Shown here: positions 38,285 through 46,359 of the stretch, one piece after another
Layout of the letters: each line of letters begins with the position of its first letter
Numbering within the stretch: position 1 is the first letter of the stretch
Program-made: the position numbers and the translations under genes
The notes under the pieces: model-generated
What the model was told of the DNA's origin: nothing
The model's input: the letters and a program-made list of their open reading frames with translations, nothing else
Database searches by the model: none
NCBI GenBank assembly: GCA_020848275.1
Contig: JADLAK010000054.1
Span: 1-60,786, forward strand
Source: Planctomycetota bacterium
GTDB lineage: Bacteria; Planctomycetota; UBA8742; UBA2392
Direction of reading: 5' to 3'
Length of the DNA stretch: 60,786 bases

Positions 38285-39214
38285 CTATTGCGCCAATCTT
38301 ACCGTCACCGGGTGGCCGGGGCGCAAGCCCGCGGCTGTGACGGCTGCCACGGCCTTGGCAAGCTCCGGGTCTTCGCCCTGCATGATCGCCGGATTGGCGG
38401 GTTTCCCGGCGGCATCCGTAAGTTGGCCGCCGATGCGCTTGATGAAATAGTTGGCGCAGGTCGCCATGCGCTCCAGCACCTTCTTGGGCTGGGGCACGCG
38501 CGCGGGCATGAATGAAAACTCGATGGCGCTCGCGTTGCCTGCGGCGTTGGGCGCAAGCTGCAAGCCCTCTGCGCGAACCTTGAACAACGGTTGCGCGCGG
38601 CCGCCGGACCATGCAAAGCCGCCGCCATCGCGCTTGAGACCGATCGACAGCGCGGCGTCGGTAATGGCAGGCGCGGCAAAACTTCCGCGCAAAAACAGGC
38701 GCTGCACCTGGCCGAACTTGCCTTTGAGACCGGCAAGCTTCATGCCGCGTGTGACCGCGCCCGACACGGGCTCCGCAGCGGGCTTCTTGGCTCGGCCAAG
38801 CTTCTTTGAAATGCGGCCCGCGACCATGTCGAACATGCCGAAATCGGATTCTTCGGGCGGCGTGCCCGTATCCGGGAAAAGCTCCATGCCGACCATCAGT
38901 TCGGCCGGTTCATTGTGATCGGGGCCGACTTCGAGCAGCGGCTCAGTTGCGGCGTTGCGGCCAAATACGCGGATATCGCTCAGGCTGGCGAAGAGTTCTT
39001 TGCCAAGCACGCTGCCAAGTGTGCGCGGCGCGGTGCCGGCGGGAATGCCCTCGAGGGAAATGGCGTAGTACGCGCCGGGCAGAAACGCGAGGTCTTCGGG
39101 CATTTCGCGGACGGCGGGCAGCAGGTGTGAGACGTCTTCACTGCCGGCCTCTTCAAACGCGAGATCGGCTAGATCGGGCTGCAAATCGCCATCAGGACGC
39201 AACTCGTTGGTCAT
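38285..39214 (-). CDS. Hypothetical protein, 309 residues
   Basis: No family is recognised. There is no signal peptide. The start MTNELRPDGDLQPDLADLAF is acidic. The rest is mixed alpha/beta, with a basic linker (AGRISKKLGRAKKPAAEP). Repeated sentences of similar shape (LPGAYYAISLEGIPAGT, AALSIGLKRDGGGFAWSGG) suggest two related beta domains. It is the last gene of a minus-strand run after the sigma/LRR module and could be an extra member of that module. Confidence 0.75.
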   Translation of the reverse strand: MTNELRPDGDLQPDLADLAFEEAGSEDVSHLLPAVREMPEDLAFLPGAYYAISLEGIPAGTAPRTLGSVLGKELFASLSDIRVFGRNAATEPLLEVGPDHNEPAELMVGMELFPDTGTPPEESDFGMFDMVAGRISKKLGRAKKPAAEPVSGAVTRGMKLAGLKGKFGQVQRLFLRGSFAAPAITDAALSIGLKRDGGGFAWSGGRAQPLFKVRAEGLQLAPNAAGNASAIEFSFMPARVPQPKKVLERMATCANYFIKRIGGQLTDAAGKPANPAIMQGEDPELAKAVAAVTAAGLRPGHPVTVRLAQ

Positions 39215-39306
39215 CCCGCCTCCGCCTTAAATCAAGGTATGTAGCGCGACAGGATAGCAAGGTTGCGGGGCCTGTGCACAGGCTTGGCGTGCGAGAAAAG
39301 TCCCGC

Positions 39307-41022
39307 CTAGCGCGGCGGCACGATCGCCGCTTTGGGGCGCATACGCTGGAAGGCGACCACCGAGGCCTGCGGAATATAGCGGCTGCCCTCGAGGTCGAGG
39401 GATTGCAGGGCTGGCAACTTGGCGACGTGCGTCATGGATTCGGCCGTAAGTTGCACACAACTTCCAAGGCCAAGCCGGCGCAGATCCTTCATGCCGGAAA
39501 GCGCCTTCACCCCTTCGTCCGTCAGGCGGGTGAAGGTGACGTCGAGTTCGACCAATTGCAGGCGCGCGAGGCTCTGCGCGACTTCGTCGGTCACGTCGCA
39601 GCCTCCCAGCCGCAGAATCTTGAGGTCCTGTTTGTCGCCGAGTTCGACCAAGGTCTGCGCGTCGATGTTCTGGCAATTGGTCAGGTCGAGTTCGACCAGC
39701 TCAACCAGTGGACGCAGTGCGTAAATCGTACTGCTATTGACGCCCGCCAGGCCGCGGAGCGAAAGCGAGCGAAGGCTGCTGACGCGGGCGATCGCCGCGA
39801 TGCCGCCCGGCGTAATTTCGATATTGCCGCCGACCTCGAGGGTTTCGAGCGGCGAAGCAAAATCGGCCACCACTTCCATCGATGCGTCCGCCGCGTTGGT
39901 GTCATTGAGCGCAAGGCGTCGCAACGACGGCAGCCCGGCCAGTTGGCGCAGGAAATCGGGCCCGCCGGCCTGCGTGCCTGAAAGGTCTAGGTCCTGCAGC
40001 CTCCCAAGGCGCGCAAGCGGCGCGCCTGTGACTACTTCACCCACGTTGGAACAGCCGCTGAGCGTCAGCTTGCGCAGGCTGCCAAGCGCCGCGACGTCTT
40101 CCAGCGACTTGTCCGTCAGCTTGTAGTTGTCCTGCACGTCCAACATCTCGAGGTCTTTCAAGGGTTTGAGCATCGCAAGGTCGCCGTCACCCACGCCGCA
40201 ATGCAGCGTCAGCGAGCGCAGGGAGGTAAGGCGTCCAAGGCCCTCGATCACGGGCTGGCTCAGGGCGCAGTTTTCGATGCGCAGCGATTCCAGCTTTGTA
40301 AAGTGCGCGAACTGGTCAGCGAAATCGCCCTGCAGAGTGTAAACGCGCGGCGCGCGCACGCCATTGGTGCCTACCGAGAACTCAACATCGGGCATGTACT
40401 CGATGGCGGTGATGTCGGCGGGCAGTGACGTGAGTTCGTCGAAGCTGCGCACGCGCACACCGGCCAACGTCGCTTTCGCCGCATGCTTGGGATTGTCAGA
40501 GAATATTGTGGGCGGATTGACCGCGACGATGGTGTTGGTTGCCGCCGCGTCACTCGTGATTTTCCATGCCAGGGCGGCGGACCCGACCGCAACAATAATC
40601 AGGGCCAGCGCCAAAGCGACGGCGCGCGGCGCGCGGCGGCTTGCCCTGCTGGCCGTGGGCCGGTTGATCTCGACCGTCCAGCGCGCCGAACGCGCCTTGG
40701 GTAGGGCGGCTTCGCGGCGCAGGTTGCGCTGGGGCGTTTCGGGGCGGCCAAGGCGCGCAAGCACCGCTGACGAAACATCGGGTGGTGTGTCGCCGTGCAG
40801 TAACTCGGCGAGTTCGTCATCCAGCATGAAGTCGCGGGCGTGGGCGGCGGCAAGAATCACGCGCGAAAGGTCCGGCGCGCCCTCGGCGCGCAGCATGTCG
40901 TCCATCAGCCACCCCCGGGCGCGCGCCGAGGCCAGAATGACGGACGCGAGGTTCGGCGGGGTATCTCCGCCGAGGACCTCGTACAGGTCGTCGTCCATCA
41001 GCCAGTCGTCGTGGGGGGTCAT
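39307..41022 (-). CDS. Anti-sigma-like membrane protein with leucine-rich repeats
   Basis: 571 residues from the ATG at 41022, which overlaps the sigma-factor stop by 4 bases. The cytoplasmic N-terminus has three copies of a motif: WLMDDDLYEVLGGDTPPNLA (residues 7-26), WLMDDMLRAEGAPDLS, and FMLDDELAELLHGDTPPDVS. One membrane helix follows (about 132-153). The outside part (about 215-565) is a leucine-rich repeat domain with units such as LTSLRSLTLHCG and DLKILRLGGCD. The same motif (LAEMLGGKRPPDL) begins the protein at 52046-53680, also paired with a sigma factor. I infer a membrane anti-sigma factor whose LRR senses an external cue. Confidence 0.88.
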   Translation of the reverse strand: MTPHDDWLMDDDLYEVLGGDTPPNLASVILASARARGWLMDDMLRAEGAPDLSRVILAAAHARDFMLDDELAELLHGDTPPDVSSAVLARLGRPETPQRNLRREAALPKARSARWTVEINRPTASRASRRAPRAVALALALIIVAVGSAALAWKITSDAAATNTIVAVNPPTIFSDNPKHAAKATLAGVRVRSFDELTSLPADITAIEYMPDVEFSVGTNGVRAPRVYTLQGDFADQFAHFTKLESLRIENCALSQPVIEGLGRLTSLRSLTLHCGVGDGDLAMLKPLKDLEMLDVQDNYKLTDKSLEDVAALGSLRKLTLSGCSNVGEVVTGAPLARLGRLQDLDLSGTQAGGPDFLRQLAGLPSLRRLALNDTNAADASMEVVADFASPLETLEVGGNIEITPGGIAAIARVSSLRSLSLRGLAGVNSSTIYALRPLVELVELDLTNCQNIDAQTLVELGDKQDLKILRLGGCDVTDEVAQSLARLQLVELDVTFTRLTDEGVKALSGMKDLRRLGLGSCVQLTAESMTHVAKLPALQSLDLEGSRYIPQASVVAFQRMRPKAAIVPPR

Positions 41023-41522
41023 GGCTTGAGTTTGCTTTCCATGCACTTGCGCAGCGCCTGCTTGGCCCGGTGGATCATGACGCGCACGTTCTCTTCCGAC
41101 AGTTGCATGCGCTGGGCGATTTCGGCGCCGCGCTGCTGCTCTTTGTAAAACAGGTCCAGCACCTCGCGCGTATGTCCTTGAAGGTTCTGCAGGCATCCCG
41201 CAAGTGCCTTGAGCCGTGCCGCGCCGTCGTCTTGCGCGTGGGCTTCGGCCCACGTGCGGTCGGCGACCTCCAGGTCTTCAACCGATTGCACGCGCACCGT
41301 CCGCCGCACCGTACTAAGGAAAAGATTGCGGGCGATGGTGCGCAGAAACGCCGCCGTCGCGTGTGAGTTGATCTCCTCGAACTCCGATTCCATCAGCTTA
41401 AGGAACGTTTCCTGAGTCAGGTCGTCGGCGGTCTCACGTTCACACCCCAGGAAGCGCAAATACCGCCACACACCGGCCTGGTGGGCGAGAATGAGCGTCT
41501 CGAGGTTTATTTGTTCCGCCAT
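41019..41522 (-). CDS. ECF-type RNA polymerase sigma factor
   Basis: 167 residues from MAEQINLETL; the frame has upstream ATGs at 41540 and 41534. The start is chosen by alignment to the paralogue at 53673-54185 (MTQQEQLVSL), after which both read AHQAGVWRYLRxLGC. Region 2 holds DDLTQETFLKLME. Region 4 holds HTREVLDLFYKEQQRGAEIA and EENVRVMIHRAKQALRKC. It is coupled to the LRR anti-sigma-like gene. A regulator of the small planctomycete-style ECF class is likely; its target promoters are not visible here. Confidence 0.92.
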   Translation of the reverse strand: MAEQINLETLILAHQAGVWRYLRFLGCERETADDLTQETFLKLMESEFEEINSHATAAFLRTIARNLFLSTVRRTVRVQSVEDLEVADRTWAEAHAQDDGAARLKALAGCLQNLQGHTREVLDLFYKEQQRGAEIAQRMQLSEENVRVMIHRAKQALRKCMESKLKP

Positions 41523-41585
41523 TGCAGCCTGCATGACCAAGAAAACGAGATTAGGCTGCCAATGTTACAGGTTTTCCGGCCAAGG

Positions 41586-44297
41586 CTAGACTTCAGAAGC
41601 TGCTTTTCTGCGACGCCGCAGCCACACGACCGCCCCAAAAGCCGCCAGCCACATTGGCGGTATTGCGGCGTCTTCGCCCGCCGCACAGCCGAGGAACCCC
41701 CTTTTGTCTTCCTTTTTCTTGGGGCCGGGAACTGGGGCAACTGAGGCCGCACCAATCTCGATCGTGCAGACGTCGGTGGCCGATGCCGCGGGTGTCGGCT
41801 GCGAGACCGTGACCGTCAGGTTGTAAGTGCCCGCGGTGGTCGGTGTGCCCGAAAGTTCACCGTCTGCGGCAAGCGTCAGTCCCGGCGGCAACGTTCCAGC
41901 GGTTAGCGCAAACGTGTAGGGCCCGACGCCGCCGGTATGGCCAAACGTGTGGCTGTAGGCGACCCCGACCTCGCCGTCGGGCGCGTTCATGTTGGTGATA
42001 TCGAGTGGCGTAGGCGCCGCTTGCGCAATGTCGATGCTGATCGCGGCGCTATCGCTGTCGGCGGGCGAGGGCTGCGACACTTCGACAGTGAAATTGAAAG
42101 TGCCGTTGGCTGTCGGCGTGCCGGAGATTTCGCCGCTAGAGGTGTTAAGCGTAATGCCAGCCGGCAGCGAACCGGCGATGATCGCAAAGGTAAACGGCGC
42201 CACGCCGCCACTACGCCCGAAGGTGTGGGTGTAGGCGGCGTCTTCGGCGCCGTCAGGCGCGTTGGTGTTAGTGAGCGTCAGCGGCGTAACGCTGCTGATC
42301 TGGATATTGACTGCGGCGCTGTCGCTTTCACTCGGCCCGCTGGTGCTGACGGTGATTGTGAAGTTGAAGGTGCCGTTGGCCATGGGCGTGCCGGAGATTT
42401 CACCCGTGGAAGTATCGAGCGTGATTCCCGTGGGCAGGCTTCCCGCCGAAATCGAAAACGTGTGCGGCGGGGTGCCGTTTACCGCGTCAAACGTATAGCT
42501 GTAGGCCACGCCGTTGGCGCCGTCCGGCGGATCAGGATCGACCAGCGCCAGCGGCGATATGACCTCGGTCGCGGTGCCGTAGAGTGTCATGTCCCAGGAT
42601 GTCAGGTCGCCCGTCTGGCCGGGCTGGCGGTCGGCAACTTTCAAGCTCCAGGTTCCCTGTGCGTCTTCGCCCCAGCAACGGGTGCTCATAAAGTACCAGG
42701 TGTTGGCCGTCGGGCTCGCGCCGTTGTGCGCCTTCGACATTTCGCTGACGGTGCCGCCGGGCGAGGTCAGCGTGACCTCGAGGTCCTCCCAGTCCGTGTG
42801 GTCACTGGTGAAATTCACCACCACGTGCTCAAGGAACAGGCTGTCGGGCACGTTGATGGTGCGTGTAATGCCCGTGGCGTTGTTGTCAGGAATGGCCAGT
42901 GCGGCGTTGTCGGTGCTTGAAGTCGTCGTGACGCGCGCGCCGACGGTCGTCCAGGTCGAGGCGAGATTGCAGGCCGCGTCGGCGTCAATCAGGCCAAAAC
43001 CGAACTTGTGGCTGATCCAGTAGCCTTTGGAATTTTGCGTCCAGCCTGCGTCGGTCGGCGAAACTTTGCGCGAGGTGCGCGCCAGGATGTGCTGGACGTC
43101 GCGCCACGTAAGCGCGGCGTTCTCCGCCAGCATCAGAGCAATCACGCCCGAGACCATCGGCGCAGCCGCCGAAGTGCCGTTGAAGTCGAATGTGTAATCG
43201 CTGTTGTCGTAACCGTTGGCGCCGACGAGATCGGTCGTCACGACTTCGCCCGAGAGTTCGCTGCCGGGCGCGACGACCATCAGGTTGGCGCCGGATTCGC
43301 TGTAGCTCGATTGCGCGCCGGTGTCGTGGACGCTGCCCACGCCGATGGTTTCGGGCAGGCTGACATAACCGTCGTAGTTGGCGTAGTCGCCGCTCTGCCG
43401 CCCGTTGCCGCCCGCCCATACGTAGATGTTGCCCAGCCCGCCGCGTCCGTTGGCAACACCGTTGATGATTGCGGCCTTGGCGAGCGGCCCAATGTCGGCG
43501 TAGTCGCCGTTGTCAAACGGTCCCCAACTGTTGCTGTAAATGGCGTTGGCGGCCATGTCGTGCGTAAGCGCCGCGGCTTCGTCGGCGTCGGTCATCGACG
43601 CGCTGAGCAAGCGGATGCCCGACAAAGTTGCGTTGTACGCTGCGCCCGCCACGCCGAGGTTGTTGTCGCCCTTGGCCGCCACAAGACCGGCGCAGGCTGT
43701 GCCGTGGAAGTCGCCCGAGATGTCGGGCGAGGGATCGGCGTCGTCGTCGACGTAATCGTGCGAATTGGTGGGTGAATAATTCGGGCTGAGATCAGGGTGC
43801 GCGGTCTGCAGGCCATCATCGACGACCGCGACGCGCACGCCCGCGCCCGTATTGCCGCCGGTCCAGACCGGCTCGACGTTGAGATCGATGCCGTTGTTGC
43901 CGCCGCTCTGGCCCGTGTTCTTGAGATGCCATTGCTGGCCGAAAAGGGTGTCGTTGGTGCGTTTAACACGCGCGGTCACATGTTGCTCCACGACTTCCAG
44001 GACATCGGGATCATTGCGCAGTTGCGCGGCCGCTGCCGCAGCTTCCTGCGGCGTCGCAAAGCGCAGCACTTGCCAGTCGTTCAAGCCATGAATGTCGAAG
44101 CCTTTTCGCGCGCCCTGGCGTGCGCCGCGTGTGGCGTTTTTGCGCAGGCGGACGGCCAGACTGGATGACTTGGGCCCGGGCTGAACCACCCGTTTAGCCG
44201 GGGCAGCCTGCGCGCGCACTTGCGGCGCGAAATCAGCATGCGCGAGCACGACAATCGCTGCGGCGACCGCGACGGCAATCAGATGGCGGTGGTTCAC
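41586..44297 (-). CDS. Subtilisin-like (furin-type) serine protease with P domain and Ig-like repeats
   Basis: 903 residues. GTG start with GGGAG five bases upstream; signal peptide HLIAVAVAAAIVVLAHA. S8 catalytic residues: Asp160 in VAVVDDGLQTAHPDL, His198 in DFHGTACAGLVAAKG, Ser376 in FNGTSAAAPMVSG, with oxyanion Asn in SNSWGP. A proprotein-convertase P domain (about 465-580) follows, with SDHTDWEDLEVTLTSPGGT and TGDLTSWDMTLYG. Three He_PIG-type repeats of about 88 residues follow, each with TFGRSGGVAPFTFAI-like and GTPTANGTFNFTV-like parts. The end is LGCAAGEDA, a helix, RRRRKAASEV, the same Cys anchor as two other exported proteins here. Confidence 0.94.
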   Translation of the reverse strand: MNHRHLIAVAVAAAIVVLAHADFAPQVRAQAAPAKRVVQPGPKSSSLAVRLRKNATRGARQGARKGFDIHGLNDWQVLRFATPQEAAAAAAQLRNDPDVLEVVEQHVTARVKRTNDTLFGQQWHLKNTGQSGGNNGIDLNVEPVWTGGNTGAGVRVAVVDDGLQTAHPDLSPNYSPTNSHDYVDDDADPSPDISGDFHGTACAGLVAAKGDNNLGVAGAAYNATLSGIRLLSASMTDADEAAALTHDMAANAIYSNSWGPFDNGDYADIGPLAKAAIINGVANGRGGLGNIYVWAGGNGRQSGDYANYDGYVSLPETIGVGSVHDTGAQSSYSESGANLMVVAPGSELSGEVVTTDLVGANGYDNSDYTFDFNGTSAAAPMVSGVIALMLAENAALTWRDVQHILARTSRKVSPTDAGWTQNSKGYWISHKFGFGLIDADAACNLASTWTTVGARVTTTSSTDNAALAIPDNNATGITRTINVPDSLFLEHVVVNFTSDHTDWEDLEVTLTSPGGTVSEMSKAHNGASPTANTWYFMSTRCWGEDAQGTWSLKVADRQPGQTGDLTSWDMTLYGTATEVISPLALVDPDPPDGANGVAYSYTFDAVNGTPPHTFSISAGSLPTGITLDTSTGEISGTPMANGTFNFTITVSTSGPSESDSAAVNIQISSVTPLTLTNTNAPDGAEDAAYTHTFGRSGGVAPFTFAIIAGSLPAGITLNTSSGEISGTPTANGTFNFTVEVSQPSPADSDSAAISIDIAQAAPTPLDITNMNAPDGEVGVAYSHTFGHTGGVGPYTFALTAGTLPPGLTLAADGELSGTPTTAGTYNLTVTVSQPTPAASATDVCTIEIGAASVAPVPGPKKKEDKRGFLGCAAGEDAAIPPMWLAAFGAVVWLRRRRKAASEV

Positions 44298-44373
44298 GGC
44301 GTCTCCCGGGAAAAGCGACGGAAAAGTATAGCCTTCGGTGGGTAGCTGCGGCTTTAGCCGAAGGCTTTTGCGG

Positions 44374-45168
44374 TTAAAAATCCAGCGGCAGCAGCTTGCC
44401 GAGTTTCAGGCCGTCGGGTGTGCATTCCACATGATAAGGAAGGATCTCGACGCCGGTTTTGCGCGCCTGCCGCAAAAGTTTGCCGTACTCGGCGTCGATT
44501 TCGTCCGCGGGCCGAAATGCCCCGGTATCGGTGCGGCCGCAGAAGTAGAACATCGCCGCTCGGCCACCTTGTTTGACCACGTCCATGAGTTCGCGCAGGT
44601 GTTTCTGGCCGCGTTCTGTGACCGCGTCGGGAAACGCCGAGTGGATACCGATGCGCATCGAGGTGTTCTTGACCTCGACGTAGCAGTCCGGTTTAAGGCC
44701 CGCCCTTGGGGGCGCAATTTTTACATGAGGCGACTTCGCCTTTTCACCCTTCTTCTTTTTGGGCGGGGCCGGGTCTTCGTCGCGGTCAGTTAACAACAAG
44801 TCGATGCGGCTTTTGCCCTCCTTGCCGTACTTGACTTCGTTCTTCACGCGCTTGTAGCCCGCCAGCGACGGGACCAGCCCCGCCTCGACGAACTTGCGCA
44901 CTGTGCTGTTGGGTAATGACGTGTCAACGTTTACCCAGCAGTCGCCCATGTGGATCAGCGACCAGGTGTGGCGGTATTTGCGCGAGGATTTCTGGCTGTC
45001 GCGCAGGATCACGGGCCTGCCGGGCTCGCAGCACGACTTCATCGTGCCGGTGTTGGCGCACATGGCGGTGATGGTGTTGCCGTCGGCGAGCTTGATGTCG
45101 CACAGGAAGCGGAAAAACCGTCGCACCAAGGTGCCCTCAACCAGCGGATCGGCGTGTTTAATCAACAT
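44374..45168 (-). CDS. sfsA: SfsA-family protein
   Basis: 264 residues from the ATG at 45168 (AAGGACC upstream); the frame extends further but that part overlaps a hairpin. Typical SfsA sequence: VRRFFRFLCDIKLADG, CANTGTMKSCCEPG, NVDTSLPNSTVRKFVE, YVEVKNTSMRIG, FPDAVTERGQKHLRELM. The family is a DNA-binding or nuclease-like protein first linked to sugar fermentation in E. coli; its role is unsettled. A Lys-rich insert (PPKKKKGEKAKSPHVK) at about 150-175 is unusual. Confidence 0.92.
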   Translation of the reverse strand: MLIKHADPLVEGTLVRRFFRFLCDIKLADGNTITAMCANTGTMKSCCEPGRPVILRDSQKSSRKYRHTWSLIHMGDCWVNVDTSLPNSTVRKFVEAGLVPSLAGYKRVKNEVKYGKEGKSRIDLLLTDRDEDPAPPKKKKGEKAKSPHVKIAPPRAGLKPDCYVEVKNTSMRIGIHSAFPDAVTERGQKHLRELMDVVKQGGRAAMFYFCGRTDTGAFRPADEIDAEYGKLLRQARKTGVEILPYHVECTPDGLKLGKLLPLDF

Positions 45169-45230
45169 GTCAGGTCCTTGGAAAAACAACTGTGTCTCCC
45201 GCAGAGATCGCACAAAACAACAGCATTTTT

Positions 45231-45308
45231 CCACGGAATTCACGGAGTCATACGGAGAACTGCAAATTTGGCGAACTCGTTCTCCGTGAAATTCCGTGTC
45301 CTCCGTGG
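45231..45308. repeat. Iterated-word intergenic hairpin, word CACGGA (upstream of sfsA)
   Basis: The left arm 45231-45260 (CCACGGAATT, CACGGAGTC) pairs with the right arm 45279-45308 (TCTCCGTG, CTCCGTGG) at 23 of 30 positions. It stands between two co-directional minus-strand genes. The first 9 pairs at the loop end are perfect. Confidence 0.8.
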
Positions 45309-45320
45309 ACAACAAGTCTT

Positions 45321-46256
45321 TTACCGGGGGGCTTTGAAAATTTCGTTGAGCGCCGCGTCGCGGAACTGGATCACCGGGCCCACCTGTGAATCCAGGCTCA
45401 GCAGCACGCGGGGATTGCCCGCTTCATCCGTGATCGTCCAGCCCAGCGTCCCCGATTTTTCCAGAGCCAGCGTCGCACCCGCCTTGCCCTTGGCGCCCGC
45501 CAGCGAAAATGCGGCCTTGCCGTCGACATCCACCTGCATCAACGATTTCATCGTGCCGTCGCGGTGAAACAGGCCCAGCAGCGGCGTGCCGTCCGCGAGG
45601 TCGCCCAGCGCAAGCCGCAAGTTGCCCTCGCGGTCGTTCATGACAAGTCGCGCGACGTCGTTTTCCTGCGCGGCAAACAGCGCGCGCACCTTGCCGGCGC
45701 GGTCAAAGAGCTCCATCTGCGGGCCGCGCCCGTTCATGCTGATCAGCGCGCCGGCTTTGCCCTCGGTGTCCATAACCATGATGCGCGGCTCGCCGTCGCG
45801 CGCGACGCTCACGCGTGCGCGCTCTTTGCTGCCGTCGTCCATGAGGCTCAGGGCGGGAGCGCCATCTTTAGTCGTGGCGAGTTTAATACGCGCTGCGCCC
45901 GCGGCATCGCCTAGCGTGATCGTCGGCGTGCCGTCGGCGTCGGTGATCAGCGACAGGCGCGTTCTGCCGTCGATGCCTTTGAAAGTCAGCGCGGCCTCGC
46001 CCGTGTTCAGCACCTGCGCACTAACCCGCGTGTTGCCGTCCTTGTCAGACATCGCAAACACCGGCTCATCTTTCACGACGTCGAGAATCAGCCGCGTTTT
46101 CTTGTCGCCGTCGACCAGTTCAAAGCGCCTGGTGCGTACGATGTCGCTGGTTGCGGCCTGTGCCTCGGCCGGATTGACCTGCGAGAGGCCGAAGTTTGCC
46201 AGCGCACCGCCGATCATGGCGGCAAAAGCGACAACAGAGAGTTCGAGTTTGGTCAT
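45321..46256 (-). CDS. Exported beta-repeat protein
   Basis: 311 residues. A single N-terminal hydrophobic stretch (LSVVAFAAMIGGALANFGLS) could be a signal peptide or a membrane anchor. The rest consists of about ten short repeats of 20-25 residues with the pattern DGxxRxxLxxxxDGxPxLxLxDxxGxxR, for example RISLITDADGTPTITLGDAA-like and KLATTKDGAPALSLMDDGS. Such repeats build stacked beta sheets (beta-solenoid or propeller type). No enzyme motif. I do not know the family name; it may bind ligands at the envelope. Confidence 0.8.
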   Translation of the reverse strand: MTKLELSVVAFAAMIGGALANFGLSQVNPAEAQAATSDIVRTRRFELVDGDKKTRLILDVVKDEPVFAMSDKDGNTRVSAQVLNTGEAALTFKGIDGRTRLSLITDADGTPTITLGDAAGAARIKLATTKDGAPALSLMDDGSKERARVSVARDGEPRIMVMDTEGKAGALISMNGRGPQMELFDRAGKVRALFAAQENDVARLVMNDREGNLRLALGDLADGTPLLGLFHRDGTMKSLMQVDVDGKAAFSLAGAKGKAGATLALEKSGTLGWTITDEAGNPRVLLSLDSQVGPVIQFRDAALNEIFKAPR

Positions 46257-46286
46257 TGCCGTTCCTTGGTTGGGTGCGTTTGCAGC

Positions 46287-46355
46287 AGGCGCTAGGCGCT
46301 AGGCGCTAGTTGACTAAAGTAGTTGCCAGCGACTAGAGCCTAGTGCCTAGAAACT
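46287..46355. repeat. Iterated-word intergenic hairpin, word CTAGGCG (before methylase)
   Basis: Left arm 46287-46310 is AGGCGCT in tandem three times. Right arm 46332-46355 contains AGAGCCTAGTGCCTAG. The arms pair at 19 of 24 positions. The right arm with its flank (AGCGACTAGAGCCTAG...AAACTA) repeats, in the reverse orientation, the element at 11141-11190. It ends 4 bases before the methylase ATG. Confidence 0.85.
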
Positions 46356-46359
46356 AACT

